Positions 38,790 to 48,065 of a DNA stretch of 64,000 nt are shown one piece after another. Position numbers and translations under genes: made by a program. The DNA comes from Comamonadaceae bacterium (GTDB lineage Bacteria; Pseudomonadota; Gammaproteobacteria; Burkholderiales; Burkholderiaceae_C): the NCBI GenBank assembly GCA_027484575.1, contig JAIXSQ010000015.1, forward strand, positions 248,001 to 312,000. The letters are read 5' to 3'. Each line of letters begins with the position of its first letter. The first letter of the stretch is position 1. The notes under the pieces are model-generated. The model was not told the DNA's origin and ran no database searches. It worked only from the letters and a program-made list of their open reading frames with translations.

Positions 38790-40778
38790 ATGCATTACTT
38801 CGTCACCGGCGCCACCGGCTTCATCGGCAAGCGGCTCGTGGCCAGGCTGCTGGCCCGCAAGGGGGCCGTCGTGCACGTGCTCGTGCGGCCGGGCAGCGAG
38901 GACAAGCTGGCGGCCCTGCGCGAGCAGCTGGGCGTCGATGCGAAGCGGCTGCCCGCGGTGACCGGCGACCTCACGGCCAAGGCGCTGGGGGTGCCGGCCG
39001 CCGAGGTCGATCGCCTGAAGGGCCAGGTGCAGCATGTGTTCCACCTGGCCGCGGTGTACGACCTGTCGGCCGACGAGGACAGCCAGGTGGCCGTCAACGT
39101 CGACGGCACCCGGCACGCGGTGCAGTTCGCGGAGGCCATCGGTGCCGGCCACTTCCACCACATGTCGTCGATCGCGGCGGCCGGCATGTACGAGGGCGTG
39201 TTCCGCGAGGACATGTTCGACGAGGCCGAGAACCTGGACCACCCGTACTTCCGCACCAAGCACGAGAGCGAGAAGGTGGTGCGCAAGGAGTGCGCCCTGC
39301 CCTGGACCGTCTACCGCCCGGGCATGGTGGTGGGCGACAGCCGCACCGGCGAGATGGACAAGATCGACGGGCCCTACTACTTGTTCAAGCTGATCCAGCG
39401 CATGCGCCAGCTGCTGCCGCCGTGGATGCCCACCATCGGGCTCGAGGGCGGGCGCGTGAACATCGTGCCGGTCGACTTCGTGGTGGCCGCCACCGACCAC
39501 ATCGCCCACCGCGACGGCATCGCCGGCCGCTGCTACCACCTGGTGGACCCGCAGGGCTACCGCGTGGGCGACGTGCTGGACATCTTCGGCAAGGCCGCGC
39601 ACGCGCCGCGCATGAACCTGTTCGTCAACGCGGCGCTGCTGGGCTTCATTCCGCGCGGGGTCAAGAAGGGGCTGATGGCGCTGGCGCCGGTGCGCCGCAT
39701 CCGCAACGCGGTGATGGCCGACCTGGGCCTGCCCGAGGAGTTCCTGGGCTTCGTCAACTACCCCACGCGCTTCGACTGCCGCGACACGCTCGCGGCGCTC
39801 AAGGGCAGCGGCATCGCCTGCCCCAACCTGCACGACTATGCCTGGCGGCTGTGGGACTACTGGGAGCGCCACCTCGACCCCGACCTGCACATCGACCGCA
39901 CCCTGCGCGGCGCGGTGGCGGGCAAGGTGGTGCTGGTCACGGGCGGCTCGTCCGGCATCGGCCTGGCGGCGGCGCACATGTTCGCCGAGGCCGGCGCCAC
40001 CACCGTCATCTGCGGCCGCGACGAGGACAAACTGCAGGCCGCCTGCGCCGAAGCGCAGGCCAAGGGCTACCGCTTCGTCGCCTATTCCGTGGACATCGCC
40101 GACGAGACCGACTGCAACCGCTTCGTGCAGCTGCTGCTCGCCGAGCACGGCGGGGTCGACTTCCTGGTCAACAACGCGGGCCGCTCGATCCGCCGGGCCA
40201 TCGAGTCCAGCTACGACCGCTTCCACGACGTCGAGCGGACCATGCAGCTGAACTACTTCGGCGCGGTGCGCCTGACCATGGGCCTGCTGCCCGGCATGGT
40301 GGCGCGCCGGCGCGGCCACGTGGTCAACATCAGCTCGATCGGCGTGCTGACCAACGCGCCGCGGTTTTCCTCGTACGTGGCCAGCAAGGCGGCGCTGGAC
40401 GCCTGGACCCGCTGCGCGGCCAGCGAGTTCGCCGACCAGGGCGTGACCTTCACCACCATCAACATGCCGCTGGTGCGCACGCCCATGATCGCGCCGACCA
40501 AGATCTACGAGAACGTGCCCACGCTCAGCCCCGAGGAGGCCGCCGGCCTGATCGCCCAGGCCTGCATCCACAAGCCGGTGCGCATCGCCACGCGCCTGGG
40601 CATCGCCGGACAGGTGCTGCACGCGCTGGTGCCGCGCGTGGCCCAGATCGTGATGAACACCAGTTTCCGCATGTTCCCCGACTCGCAGGCCGCCCGCGGT
40701 GGCGAGAAGGGCGCCAAGCCGCAGCTGTCGGCCGAAGCCGTGGCGCTGCAGCAGATGATGCGGGGCATCCATTTCTGA
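38790..40778 (+). CDS. Fatty acyl-CoA reductase, alcohol-forming, two-domain (wax ester type)
   Basis: A 662-residue fusion. The N-terminal extended Rossmann domain has GATGFIGKR and a YFRTK motif (Tyr153, Lys157); the C-terminal SDR domain has GGSSGIG (385-391), NNAGRSIRR and YVASK (Tyr529, Lys533). The length, domain order and long identical stretches (HESEKVVR, INMPLVRTPMIAPTKIY, NISSIGVLTNAPRFS) match the Marinobacter FACoAR and mycobacterial AcrA1 type, which reduces fatty acyl-CoA via aldehyde to alcohol with NADPH. GGAGGA precedes the ATG. With the WS/DGAT it would make wax esters. Confidence 0.93.
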   Translation: MHYFVTGATGFIGKRLVARLLARKGAVVHVLVRPGSEDKLAALREQLGVDAKRLPAVTGDLTAKALGVPAAEVDRLKGQVQHVFHLAAVYDLSADEDSQVAVNVDGTRHAVQFAEAIGAGHFHHMSSIAAAGMYEGVFREDMFDEAENLDHPYFRTKHESEKVVRKECALPWTVYRPGMVVGDSRTGEMDKIDGPYYLFKLIQRMRQLLPPWMPTIGLEGGRVNIVPVDFVVAATDHIAHRDGIAGRCYHLVDPQGYRVGDVLDIFGKAAHAPRMNLFVNAALLGFIPRGVKKGLMALAPVRRIRNAVMADLGLPEEFLGFVNYPTRFDCRDTLAALKGSGIACPNLHDYAWRLWDYWERHLDPDLHIDRTLRGAVAGKVVLVTGGSSGIGLAAAHMFAEAGATTVICGRDEDKLQAACAEAQAKGYRFVAYSVDIADETDCNRFVQLLLAEHGGVDFLVNNAGRSIRRAIESSYDRFHDVERTMQLNYFGAVRLTMGLLPGMVARRRGHVVNISSIGVLTNAPRFSSYVASKAALDAWTRCAASEFADQGVTFTTINMPLVRTPMIAPTKIYENVPTLSPEEAAGLIAQACIHKPVRIATRLGIAGQVLHALVPRVAQIVMNTSFRMFPDSQAARGGEKGAKPQLSAEAVALQQMMRGIHF

Positions 40779-40837
40779 CGGGGAAGGGTCGGGGGCTGTC
40801 AGGCCGTTGCTTACCTGAAGCGCCCAAAAAGTCGCAA

Positions 40838-40854
40838 ATCCCAGATGGGATAAT
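40838..40854 (+). promoter_or_regulatory. Candidate promoter and operator of the polysaccharide operon
   Basis: An extended -10 element, TGG-GATAAT (40846-40854), lies 40 bp before the rmlB start in a locally AT-richer stretch. A perfect 14-bp palindrome, ATCCCA-GA-TGGGAT (40838-40851), overlaps it. A factor bound there would block or guide RNA polymerase. No good -35 is present, which fits an extended -10 or activator-dependent promoter. Confidence 0.5.
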
Positions 40855-40893
40855 GGCCGGCTGCACCCTGGCGGTGCCTCCTCGACCTTCCCC

Positions 40894-41955
40894 ATGATCC
40901 TCGTGACTGGCGGCGCCGGCTTCATCGGCGCCAACTTCGTGATCGACTGGCTGGCGGCGACCGGGGAGCCTGTCGTCAACCTCGACAAGCTCACCTACGC
41001 CGGCAACCTGGAGACCCTGGCCTGCCTCGATGGCGACGCCCGGCACCTGTTCGTGCGCGGCGACATCGGCGACGCGGCCCTGGTCGACCGGCTGCTGGCC
41101 GAGCACCGGCCGCGCGCGGTGCTGAACTTCGCCGCCGAGTCGCACGTGGACCGGTCCATCCACGGCCCTTCCGACTTCATCCAGACCAACGTGCTCGGCA
41201 CGTTCAACCTGCTCGAGTCGGTGCGCGGCCACTGGGCCCGTCTGCCCGATGCCGAGCGGGCCGCTTTCCGCTTCCTGCACGTCTCCACCGACGAGGTCTA
41301 CGGCTCGCTGGCGCCCGGGGACCCGGCGTTCACCGAGACGCACCGCTACGAGCCCAACAGCCCCTACTCGGCCAGCAAGGCCGCCAGCGACCACCTGGTG
41401 CGGGCCTGGCACCACACCTACGGCCTGCCGGTGCTGACCACCAACTGCTCGAACAACTACGGGCCGTTCCACTTCCCCGAGAAGCTGATCCCGCTGATGA
41501 TCGTCAACGCCCTGGCCGGCAAGCCGCTGCCGGTCTATGGCGACGGCATGCAGGTGCGCGACTGGCTCTACGTCAAGGACCACTGCAGCGCGATCCGGCG
41601 CGTGCTGGAGGCGGGGCGCCTGGGCGAGACCTACAACGTGGGCGGCTGGAACGAGAAGCCCAACATCGAGATCGTGCGCACCGTCTGCGCCCTGCTCGAC
41701 GAGCTGCGCCCGCGCGCCGACGGCGCCTCGTACGCGCAGCAGGTGACCTACGTGAAGGACCGGCCGGGCCACGACCGGCGCTACGCGATCGACGCCCGCA
41801 AGCTCGAGCGCGAGCTGGGCTGGACCCCTGCCGAGACCTTCGACACCGGCATCCGCAAGACGGTGCAGTGGTACCTGGACAACCCCGGCTGGATCGAGCG
41901 GGTGCAGAGCGGCGCCTACCGCGACTGGGTCAACCGGCAGTACGGGGCGGCATGA
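40894..41955 (+). CDS. rmlB: dTDP-glucose 4,6-dehydratase
   Basis: A 353-residue extended SDR enzyme making dTDP-4-keto-6-deoxyglucose. Motifs: [49 protein letters not shown] and [17 protein letters not shown]. First gene of a long operon, overlapping rmlD by 4 bp (ATGA). Its product is the branch point for dTDP-rhamnose (via RmlC, RmlD) and for the dTDP-3-amino-sugar made by the FdtA and aminotransferase homologues downstream. Confidence 0.97.
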   Translation: MILVTGGAGFIGANFVIDWLAATGEPVVNLDKLTYAGNLETLACLDGDARHLFVRGDIGDAALVDRLLAEHRPRAVLNFAAESHVDRSIHGPSDFIQTNVLGTFNLLESVRGHWARLPDAERAAFRFLHVSTDEVYGSLAPGDPAFTETHRYEPNSPYSASKAASDHLVRAWHHTYGLPVLTTNCSNNYGPFHFPEKLIPLMIVNALAGKPLPVYGDGMQVRDWLYVKDHCSAIRRVLEAGRLGETYNVGGWNEKPNIEIVRTVCALLDELRPRADGASYAQQVTYVKDRPGHDRRYAIDARKLERELGWTPAETFDTGIRKTVQWYLDNPGWIERVQSGAYRDWVNRQYGAA

Positions 41956-42857
41956 GGATCCTGGTGTTCGGCACCTCGGGGCAGGTGGGCTGGGCGCTGC
42001 AGCGCAGCCTCGCGCCCGTGGGCGAGGTCGTGGCGCTGGGCCGCGACGGTGCGCCCGGGCTGCCGGGCGACTTCGCCCAGCCGCAGGCGCTGGCAGCCAG
42101 CGTGCGCGCCGTGCAGCCGCAGGTGGTGGTCATCGCCGCGGCCCACACCGCGGTCGACCGCGCCGAGTCCGAACCCGCGCTCGCGCACACGATCAACGCC
42201 GAGGCGCCCGCCGTGCTGGCCCAGGCGACCGCCGAGGTCGGCGCGCTGCTGGTGCACTACTCCACCGACTACGTGTTCGACGGCAGCGGCCAGCGGCCCT
42301 GGCGCGAGGACGACGCACCCGGCCCGCTGGGGGTGTACGGCCGCACCAAGCTCGCGGGCGAGGAGGCGGTGCGCCGCCTGTGCCCGCGCCACCTGGTGCT
42401 GCGCACCAGCTGGGTCCACGGCACGCGCGGCGGCAACTTCGCCCGCACCATGCTGCGGCTGGCGCGCGAGCGCGACCGGCTGTCGGTGGTCGACGACCAG
42501 GTGGGCGCGCCCACCGGCGCCGACCTCCTGGCCGACCTGACCGCGCACATGGTGCGCGCCACGCGCGCGCAGCCGGCCCTGTGCGGCCTGTACCATGCGG
42601 CCGCCGCGGGCGAGACCAGCTGGCACGGCTACGCCTGCCGCGTGCTGGCGCGCGCCCGGCAGGCGGGCGCCACGCTGCGCGCGGGTCCCGAGGCGGTCGA
42701 CGCGGTGCCCAGCAGCGCCTGGCCCACCCCCGCGCGGCGCCCGCTCAATTCGCGCCTGGACACGAGCCGGCTGCGCCAGGCCTTCGGGCTGGCGCTGCCC
42801 GACTGGGGCGCCGGCGTCGACCGGCTGGTCGACGAACTGGAAGGAGGCAACCGATGA
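41952..42857 (+). CDS. rmlD: dTDP-4-dehydrorhamnose reductase
   Basis: A 301-residue SDR that reduces dTDP-4-keto-rhamnose to dTDP-L-rhamnose. Motifs: [48 protein letters not shown] and [13 protein letters not shown]. It is tied by ATGA overlaps to rmlB before and rmlA after. The order rmlB-D-A-C is a common arrangement in proteobacteria. Confidence 0.97.
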   Translation: MRILVFGTSGQVGWALQRSLAPVGEVVALGRDGAPGLPGDFAQPQALAASVRAVQPQVVVIAAAHTAVDRAESEPALAHTINAEAPAVLAQATAEVGALLVHYSTDYVFDGSGQRPWREDDAPGPLGVYGRTKLAGEEAVRRLCPRHLVLRTSWVHGTRGGNFARTMLRLARERDRLSVVDDQVGAPTGADLLADLTAHMVRATRAQPALCGLYHAAAAGETSWHGYACRVLARARQAGATLRAGPEAVDAVPSSAWPTPARRPLNSRLDTSRLRQAFGLALPDWGAGVDRLVDELEGGNR

Positions 42858-43741
42858 CACAGCGCCGCAAGGGCATCATCCTGGCGGGGGGCTCGGGCAC
42901 CCGGCTGCACCCGGCCACGCTGGCCATCAGCAAGCAGCTGCTGCCGGTGTACGACAAGCCCATGGTGTACTACCCGCTCAGCACGCTGATGCTGGCGGGC
43001 ATCCGCGAGATCCTGGTGATCAGCACGCCGCTGGACACGCCGCGCTTCGAGCAGCTGCTGGGCGACGGCTCGCAGTGGGGCCTGGACATCCGCTATGCCG
43101 TGCAGCCCAGCCCCGACGGGCTGGCCCAGGCCTTCCTGATCGGCGAGCAGTTCCTGGCCGGCGCGCCCAGCGCCCTGGTGCTGGGCGACAACCTGTTCTA
43201 CGGCCACGACCTGCACCTGATGCTCGAGCGGGCCAACGGCCGCACGCAGGGCGCGACGGTGTTCGCCTACCACGTGCAGGACCCCGAGCGCTACGGCGTG
43301 GTCGAGTTCGACGGCGGCGGCAAGGTGGTGAGCATCGAGGAGAAGCCGGCCCGGCCCAAGAGCTCGTACGCGGTCACCGGCCTGTACTTCTACGACGGCC
43401 AGGTGGTCGACATCGCCAAGTCGGTGCGCCCCAGCGCGCGCGGCGAGCTGGAGATCACCGCGGTCAACCAGGCCTACCTCGAGCAGCGGCAGCTGGCCGT
43501 CGAGATCCTGCGCCGCGGCTATGCCTGGCTGGACACCGGCACCCACGAGAGCCTGCTGGAGGCCGGCCAGTTCATCGCCACGCTGGAGCGCCGGCAGGGC
43601 CTGAAGATCGCCTGTCCCGAGGAGATCGCGTGGCGCTCGGGCTTCATCGACGACGCCCAGCTCGAGCGGCTGGCCGCCGCCATGAAGAAGAACAGCTACG
43701 GCCAGTACCTCAGCTGGATCCTGCGCGAGGCGGGGCACTGA
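42854..43741 (+). CDS. rmlA: Glucose-1-phosphate thymidylyltransferase
   Basis: A 295-residue nucleotidyltransferase forming dTDP-glucose from glucose 1-phosphate and dTTP. Motifs: [68 protein letters not shown] and [14 protein letters not shown]. It supplies all dTDP-sugars of the locus. ATGA overlap with rmlD. Confidence 0.97.
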   Translation: MTQRRKGIILAGGSGTRLHPATLAISKQLLPVYDKPMVYYPLSTLMLAGIREILVISTPLDTPRFEQLLGDGSQWGLDIRYAVQPSPDGLAQAFLIGEQFLAGAPSALVLGDNLFYGHDLHLMLERANGRTQGATVFAYHVQDPERYGVVEFDGGGKVVSIEEKPARPKSSYAVTGLYFYDGQVVDIAKSVRPSARGELEITAVNQAYLEQRQLAVEILRRGYAWLDTGTHESLLEAGQFIATLERRQGLKIACPEEIAWRSGFIDDAQLERLAAAMKKNSYGQYLSWILREAGH

Positions 43742-43742
43742 C

Positions 43743-44297
43743 ATGCGCATCGTCCGCACCGCCATCCCCGACGTGCTCGTGATCGAGCCGAAGGTGCACG
43801 GGGACCCCCGTGGCTTCTTCTACGAGAGCTTCAACCGGCGCGACTTCCGCGAACAGACCTCCATCGACCTGGAGTTCGTGCAGGACAACCATTCGCGCTC
43901 GGCCCAGGGCGTGCTGCGCGGCCTGCACTACCAGGCGCGGCACCCCCAGGGCAAGCTGGTGCGGGTGGTGCGCGGCACCGTCTTCGACGTCGCCGTCGAC
44001 CTGCGCCGCTCCTCGCCGACCTTCGGCAAGTGGGAGGCCACCGAGCTCAGCGAGAGCAACCACCGGCAGATGTGGGTGCCGCCGGGCTTCGCCCACGGCT
44101 TCCTGGTGCTCAGCGAGTCGGCCGACTTCCTCTACAAGACCACCGACTACTACGACCCCGCCGACGAGTGCTGCATCGCCTGGAACGATCCCACGCTGGG
44201 GATCGACTGGCCGCTGCACCTGCTCCCGGGCGCCCCCCGCCTGTCCGCCAAGGACGCCGCCGCGGGCGCGTTCCTGGGCGCGCAGCTGTACGAATGA
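43743..44297 (+). CDS. rmlC: dTDP-4-dehydrorhamnose 3,5-epimerase
   Basis: A 184-residue cupin epimerase. The active-site stretches are DPRGFFYESFNRRDF, DNHSRSAQGVLRGLHYQ (catalytic His in GLHY), VFDVAVDLRRSSPTFGKW and VPPGFAHGFLVLSE. The usual length is about 180. The gene starts 1 bp after the rmlA stop and overlaps the exporter permease gene by 4 bp. Confidence 0.97.
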   Translation: MRIVRTAIPDVLVIEPKVHGDPRGFFYESFNRRDFREQTSIDLEFVQDNHSRSAQGVLRGLHYQARHPQGKLVRVVRGTVFDVAVDLRRSSPTFGKWEATELSESNHRQMWVPPGFAHGFLVLSESADFLYKTTDYYDPADECCIAWNDPTLGIDWPLHLLPGAPRLSAKDAAAGAFLGAQLYE

Positions 44298-45109
44298 CCG
44301 CAGTCCCCATGCCACAACCCTCCGCCTGGCCCGTCGCCGCCTACGTCCGGGAGATCCGCGAGCACCGGTCGGTGCTCTTCCAGCTGGTGCGCCAGCAGAT
44401 CACCCTGCGCTACCGCCGCACCTTCCTGGGCTACCTCTGGACCCTGCTGAACCCGCTGCTGATGATGGGCGTCACCTCGGTCGTCTTCTCGGCCATCTTC
44501 AAGATGGACCTGAAGTCGTATGCGGTCTTCCTGTTCTCCGGGATCATCGCGTTCAACCTGTTCGCCACGGTGGTCACGCAGAGCGGGCAGGCGCTGATCG
44601 GCAACGAACAGCTGATCAAGAAGATCTACATCCCCAAGATCCTGTTTCCGCTGGCCACCTCCACGGCGCTGCTGATCGACAGCCTGCTGATGTTCCTGTC
44701 GCTGTTCCTGATCGTCGTGGCGATCGGCGGCCACATCACGCCGGCGCTGTTCGCCATCCTGCCGGCCTACCTGCTGCTGTTCACCTTCAGCTTCGGGCTG
44801 GCGCTGATCTTCTCGGTCAGCGCGGTGTACTTCCGCGACCTGCAGCATGTCATCGGCATCTTCATGCAGGCGCTGGTCTTCCTCAGCCCGGTCTACTACA
44901 AGCCCGAGGCGCTGTCGGGCAAGGTCGAGTGGGCGATGCAGCTGAACCCGCTGACCCAGTTCATCGAGATGTTCCGCCTGCCCATCTTCATGGGCGAGTT
45001 CCCGTCGGCGCGCAGCGTGATGCTCAGCGCCGCCTTCGCCGCCGTCTCCATCGTGGTCGGCCTGCTGTTCTTCCGGCGGCACGAGCGCCTGGTCGCCTTC
45101 CGGATGTAA
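44294..45109 (+). CDS. wzm: Polysaccharide ABC transporter permease (Wzm)
   Basis: A 271-residue ABC-2 permease with six predicted membrane helices. The N-terminal amphipathic stretch LVRQQITLRYRRTFLGYLWT precedes LLNPLLMMGVTSVVFSAIFK, and the family region near the C-terminus is LSPVYYKPEALSGKVEWAMQ with LNPLTQFIEMFRLPIF. It would flip a lipid-linked glycan across the inner membrane with the ATPase encoded 3 bp downstream. It marks this locus as ABC-dependent rather than Wzx/Wzy-dependent. Confidence 0.95.
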   Translation: MTAVPMPQPSAWPVAAYVREIREHRSVLFQLVRQQITLRYRRTFLGYLWTLLNPLLMMGVTSVVFSAIFKMDLKSYAVFLFSGIIAFNLFATVVTQSGQALIGNEQLIKKIYIPKILFPLATSTALLIDSLLMFLSLFLIVVAIGGHITPALFAILPAYLLLFTFSFGLALIFSVSAVYFRDLQHVIGIFMQALVFLSPVYYKPEALSGKVEWAMQLNPLTQFIEMFRLPIFMGEFPSARSVMLSAAFAAVSIVVGLLFFRRHERLVAFRM

Positions 45110-45112
45110 GCC

Positions 45113-45841
45113 GTGTCCAAGATCGTCGTCGACCACGTCTCCCTGCAGTTCCGCGTCTGGCATGACGGGGCCTCGTCCACCAAGGAGTACTTCGCCAACC
45201 TGTTCCGCAGGATCAAGACGAAGCAGTACACCGACTTCCTGGCGCTCAAGGACATCTCGCTGACCGTCAAGGATGGCGAGCGCGTGGGCATCATCGGCCA
45301 CAACGGCGCCGGCAAGAGCACGTTGCTGCGCACCATCTCGCGCATCTACGAGCCCAGCGCGGGCACCATCCAGGTCAACGGCCGCGTGGCGCCGCTGCTG
45401 GAGATCGGCGCCGGCTTCCACCCCGAGTTCACCGGCCGCGAGAACATCTACTTCAACGGCGCGATCCTCGGCTACTCGCGCAAGCAGCTCAAGGAGATCG
45501 AGGAGGAGGTGATCGCCTTCGCCGAGCTCGAGGAGTTCATCGACACGCCGGTCAAGTACTACAGCACCGGCATGTACATGCGCCTGGCCTTCTCGCTGGC
45601 CACCACCGTGCACCCCGACATCCTGATCCTCGACGAGCTGTTCGTCGGCGGCGATGCGGCATTCGTGCGGCGCGGCAAGGAGCGCATGAACAAGATGATC
45701 GACCGCTCCAGCGTGATGGTGCTGGTCTCGCACGACCAGAGCCTGCTGCGCTCGCTGTGCGACCGCTTCATCTGGCTGGATCACGGCAAGCTGATCGCCG
45801 ACGGGGACGCCAGCGTGCTGGACGCCTACGGCGCGACCTGA
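45113..45841 (+). CDS. wzt: Polysaccharide ABC transporter ATPase, short form (Wzt)
   Basis: A 242-residue ATPase from a GTG start. Walker A is GHNGAGKST, the signature helix is YYSTGMYMRLAFSLA, Walker B is ILILDELF and the switch is LVSHDQ. The Wzt-type GRENIYFNG stretch is present. The chain ends soon after the nucleotide-binding domain, so it lacks the C-terminal carbohydrate-binding domain used by Wzt proteins that recognise a capped chain end. Export is therefore probably not end-cap dependent. Pairs with the preceding permease. Confidence 0.95.
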   Translation: MSKIVVDHVSLQFRVWHDGASSTKEYFANLFRRIKTKQYTDFLALKDISLTVKDGERVGIIGHNGAGKSTLLRTISRIYEPSAGTIQVNGRVAPLLEIGAGFHPEFTGRENIYFNGAILGYSRKQLKEIEEEVIAFAELEEFIDTPVKYYSTGMYMRLAFSLATTVHPDILILDELFVGGDAAFVRRGKERMNKMIDRSSVMVLVSHDQSLLRSLCDRFIWLDHGKLIADGDASVLDAYGAT

Positions 45842-45847
45842 GGCGCC

Positions 45848-47293
45848 ATGGAGCAACTGGGCTTCATCCGGCGCACCTACCGCGAGCACCTCGCGCGGTA
45901 TGCGTGGGCGCGGTGGCTGAAGGGTCGCTATCTCGCCGGCCGGGTCGGCGCCATCGAGGCGCGCAACCGTGTGCTCTGGCAGACGCACCTTCGGCTGGCC
46001 AAGGGCGGCAACCGCTTGACCTCCGCCGCCCTCGGCCTGGCCGGGGAGTCCGCCGGCGCACGGGGTCCGTCGGCCGGTGGCCGGCTGGGCCAGCTGTTGG
46101 CACGGGGGCTGTACAAGTTGCTCACCGGCGAGTCGGTGCGCTTCTTCCGCCTGCTGCCGCTGCGCGGGGCCGGCGCCCTGGCCGGCGTGGAGATCCGGCC
46201 CCTGCTGCCCGCGCGCACGGTCGACCTGACGCTGCCCGAGGTGCTCCCCGTGGACTACCGCGGCCACCTGCACGCCGGCCGCTGGCCGCTGGCGGTGCCG
46301 CGGATCGACGCGGTGCGGCTGGCCGATGTCGAGCTGATGGGCGGCAGCGACCTGCTGTACGTCCGCGACGCCTGCCTGCACCACGGCCTCTACGACTTCG
46401 CACGCGACCAGCTGCCCGAGCAGGTCCACGGCGTCGTCCACCTGAACGCCAGCAGCGGCATGGTCGTGCGCTTGCGGCCACCCGCGCAGCGCGTGGTCGA
46501 GGAGGCGTTGTCCCTGGTGGGCAGCGTCTCGAGCAACTACATCCACTGGCTCACCGAGAACCTGCCCAAGCTGGCCGTGCTGCAGGCCGATCCGGCCACG
46601 CGCGGGCTGCCGCTGCTGGTCGACAAGGGGCTGCATCCCAACCTGCTGCGCAGCCTGCGCGTGCTCGACGGGCAGGAGCGGCCGCTGATCGAGGTCGCCA
46701 AGTGGGAGGTGGTGCGGGTGCACCGGCTGGTGACGGCCACGCCGGTGTCGTACGTGCCCTTCGAGTTCCAGCCGCAATTGCAGCTGCGCGAGCGGATGAT
46801 CACGCCCGACTTCGCGCTGTACTCGCCCGATGCGCTGGACCAGGTGCGCCGCACCATCGTCGCCCGCCTGGCCGACCCGGCCGCTGCCACGGGCCGCCGC
46901 CTGTACCTGCGCCGCGGTGCCAAGTCGCGGCCCATGGCCAATGCGGCCGAGGTCGAGGCGCTGGTGCGCAGCCTCGGCTTCGAGGTGGTGGACCCCGGCA
47001 CGCTGGATTTCGATGCGCAGGTGCAACTCTTCAGTGGTGCTTCGGTGGTCGTGGGACAGGGCGGGGCCGCGTTCGGCAATATCCTGTTCGCCCCACCCGG
47101 CTGCCACGTGGTGATCCTCACCACCTGGTCGCCCTACACGATCCACTACTACTTCGCGAACATCGCCTCGGTGCTGGGCCAGCGCTGCACCCTCGTGATG
47201 TGCGACCCCGTCGACGACGACCTGGGCGAGCACCGGGCCCACAAGGGCCTGCGCGTGCCCACCGACCTGCTGAGGAGCCTCCTCGAACCATGA
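45848..47293 (+). CDS. Glycosyltransferase family 61 protein
   Basis: A 481-residue enzyme of the DUF563/GT61 group. The N-terminal ~150 residues are basic and less conserved; the catalytic part includes SSNYIHWLTENLPKLAVL, RRLYLRRGAKSRPMANAAEV and VVGQGGAAFGNILFAPPG. GT61 enzymes are inverting transferases, in bacteria mostly found in capsule and O-antigen loci. A second member lies at 57378 in the same region, also paired with a propeller-fold protein. Donor and acceptor unknown. Confidence 0.88.
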   Translation: MEQLGFIRRTYREHLARYAWARWLKGRYLAGRVGAIEARNRVLWQTHLRLAKGGNRLTSAALGLAGESAGARGPSAGGRLGQLLARGLYKLLTGESVRFFRLLPLRGAGALAGVEIRPLLPARTVDLTLPEVLPVDYRGHLHAGRWPLAVPRIDAVRLADVELMGGSDLLYVRDACLHHGLYDFARDQLPEQVHGVVHLNASSGMVVRLRPPAQRVVEEALSLVGSVSSNYIHWLTENLPKLAVLQADPATRGLPLLVDKGLHPNLLRSLRVLDGQERPLIEVAKWEVVRVHRLVTATPVSYVPFEFQPQLQLRERMITPDFALYSPDALDQVRRTIVARLADPAAATGRRLYLRRGAKSRPMANAAEVEALVRSLGFEVVDPGTLDFDAQVQLFSGASVVVGQGGAAFGNILFAPPGCHVVILTTWSPYTIHYYFANIASVLGQRCTLVMCDPVDDDLGEHRAHKGLRVPTDLLRSLLEP

Positions 47294-48039
47294 GCACCAA
47301 GATCAACTTCGACGACCTGACCTTCGACAAATTCCGCGAACTGGCGCGCACCGAAGGCCTGAGCCACCACGAGAAGGTGGGCTTCCCCAACGAGTACCGC
47401 GAAGGCAAGGAAGCGGCGATCTTCCAGGACATGCTGGCCAAGATGCGCAGCCTGCAGGCCAGCGGCTGCGTGGCGCTGGAGATCGGCCCGGGCTGCAGCC
47501 AGCTGCCCGTGATGCTGGCCGACCATTGCGCGGCGCGCGGCGGCGCCGTGCACTTCGTCGACAGCGCCGAGATGCTCGACCAGCTGCCCTCGGCCCCCCA
47601 CGTGCACAAGTGGCCGGGCCGCTACCCGCAGGTCGACGGCATGTTCGAGCGGCTCACCGGCCAGGTCGACGCCATCGTGGCCTACAGCGTGATCCAGTAC
47701 GTGTTCGCCGAAGGCAACCTCTGGGACTTCGTCGACCGTTCGCTGGCGCTGCTCAAGGACGGCGGCGAGCTGTTCATGGGCGACATCCCCAACACCACGA
47801 TGCGCAAGCGCTTCTTCGCCAGCAACGAGGGCATCGCGACGCACAAGCGCTTCACCGGCCGCGACGAGCTGCCCGAGGTGCGCTGGAACCAGCTGGAGAC
47901 CTCGCGCATCGACGACTCGGTGGTGCTGGGCATCCTGGCGCGTGCCCGCGCCGAGGGCTACCACGCCTGGGTGGTGCCCCAGCGCGAGGACCTGCCCATG
48001 TCCAACCGCCGCGAGGACATCCTGATCCGCAAGCCCTGA
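47290..48039 (+). CDS. SAM-dependent methyltransferase, class I
   Basis: A 249-residue protein with a Rossmann methyltransferase core. Motif I is ALEIGPGCSQLPVML, the acidic strand end is VHFVDSAEMLDQL, and motif IV is VDAIVAYSVIQYVF, followed by LKDGGELFMGDIPNT. The N-terminal 40 residues are polar. In this setting it probably methylates a sugar or glycan end, but the target is not evident. ATGA overlap with the GT61 gene. Confidence 0.85.
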   Translation: MSTKINFDDLTFDKFRELARTEGLSHHEKVGFPNEYREGKEAAIFQDMLAKMRSLQASGCVALEIGPGCSQLPVMLADHCAARGGAVHFVDSAEMLDQLPSAPHVHKWPGRYPQVDGMFERLTGQVDAIVAYSVIQYVFAEGNLWDFVDRSLALLKDGGELFMGDIPNTTMRKRFFASNEGIATHKRFTGRDELPEVRWNQLETSRIDDSVVLGILARARAEGYHAWVVPQREDLPMSNRREDILIRKP

Positions 48040-48065
48040 GCGCGGACCAGGACGGAGCTGACCAG

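Noticed and set aside
45113..45841. Truncated or broken wzt because the C-terminal domain is missing
   Set aside because: The nucleotide-binding domain is complete and ends naturally, and short forms without the carbohydrate-binding domain are a normal class of these ATPases.
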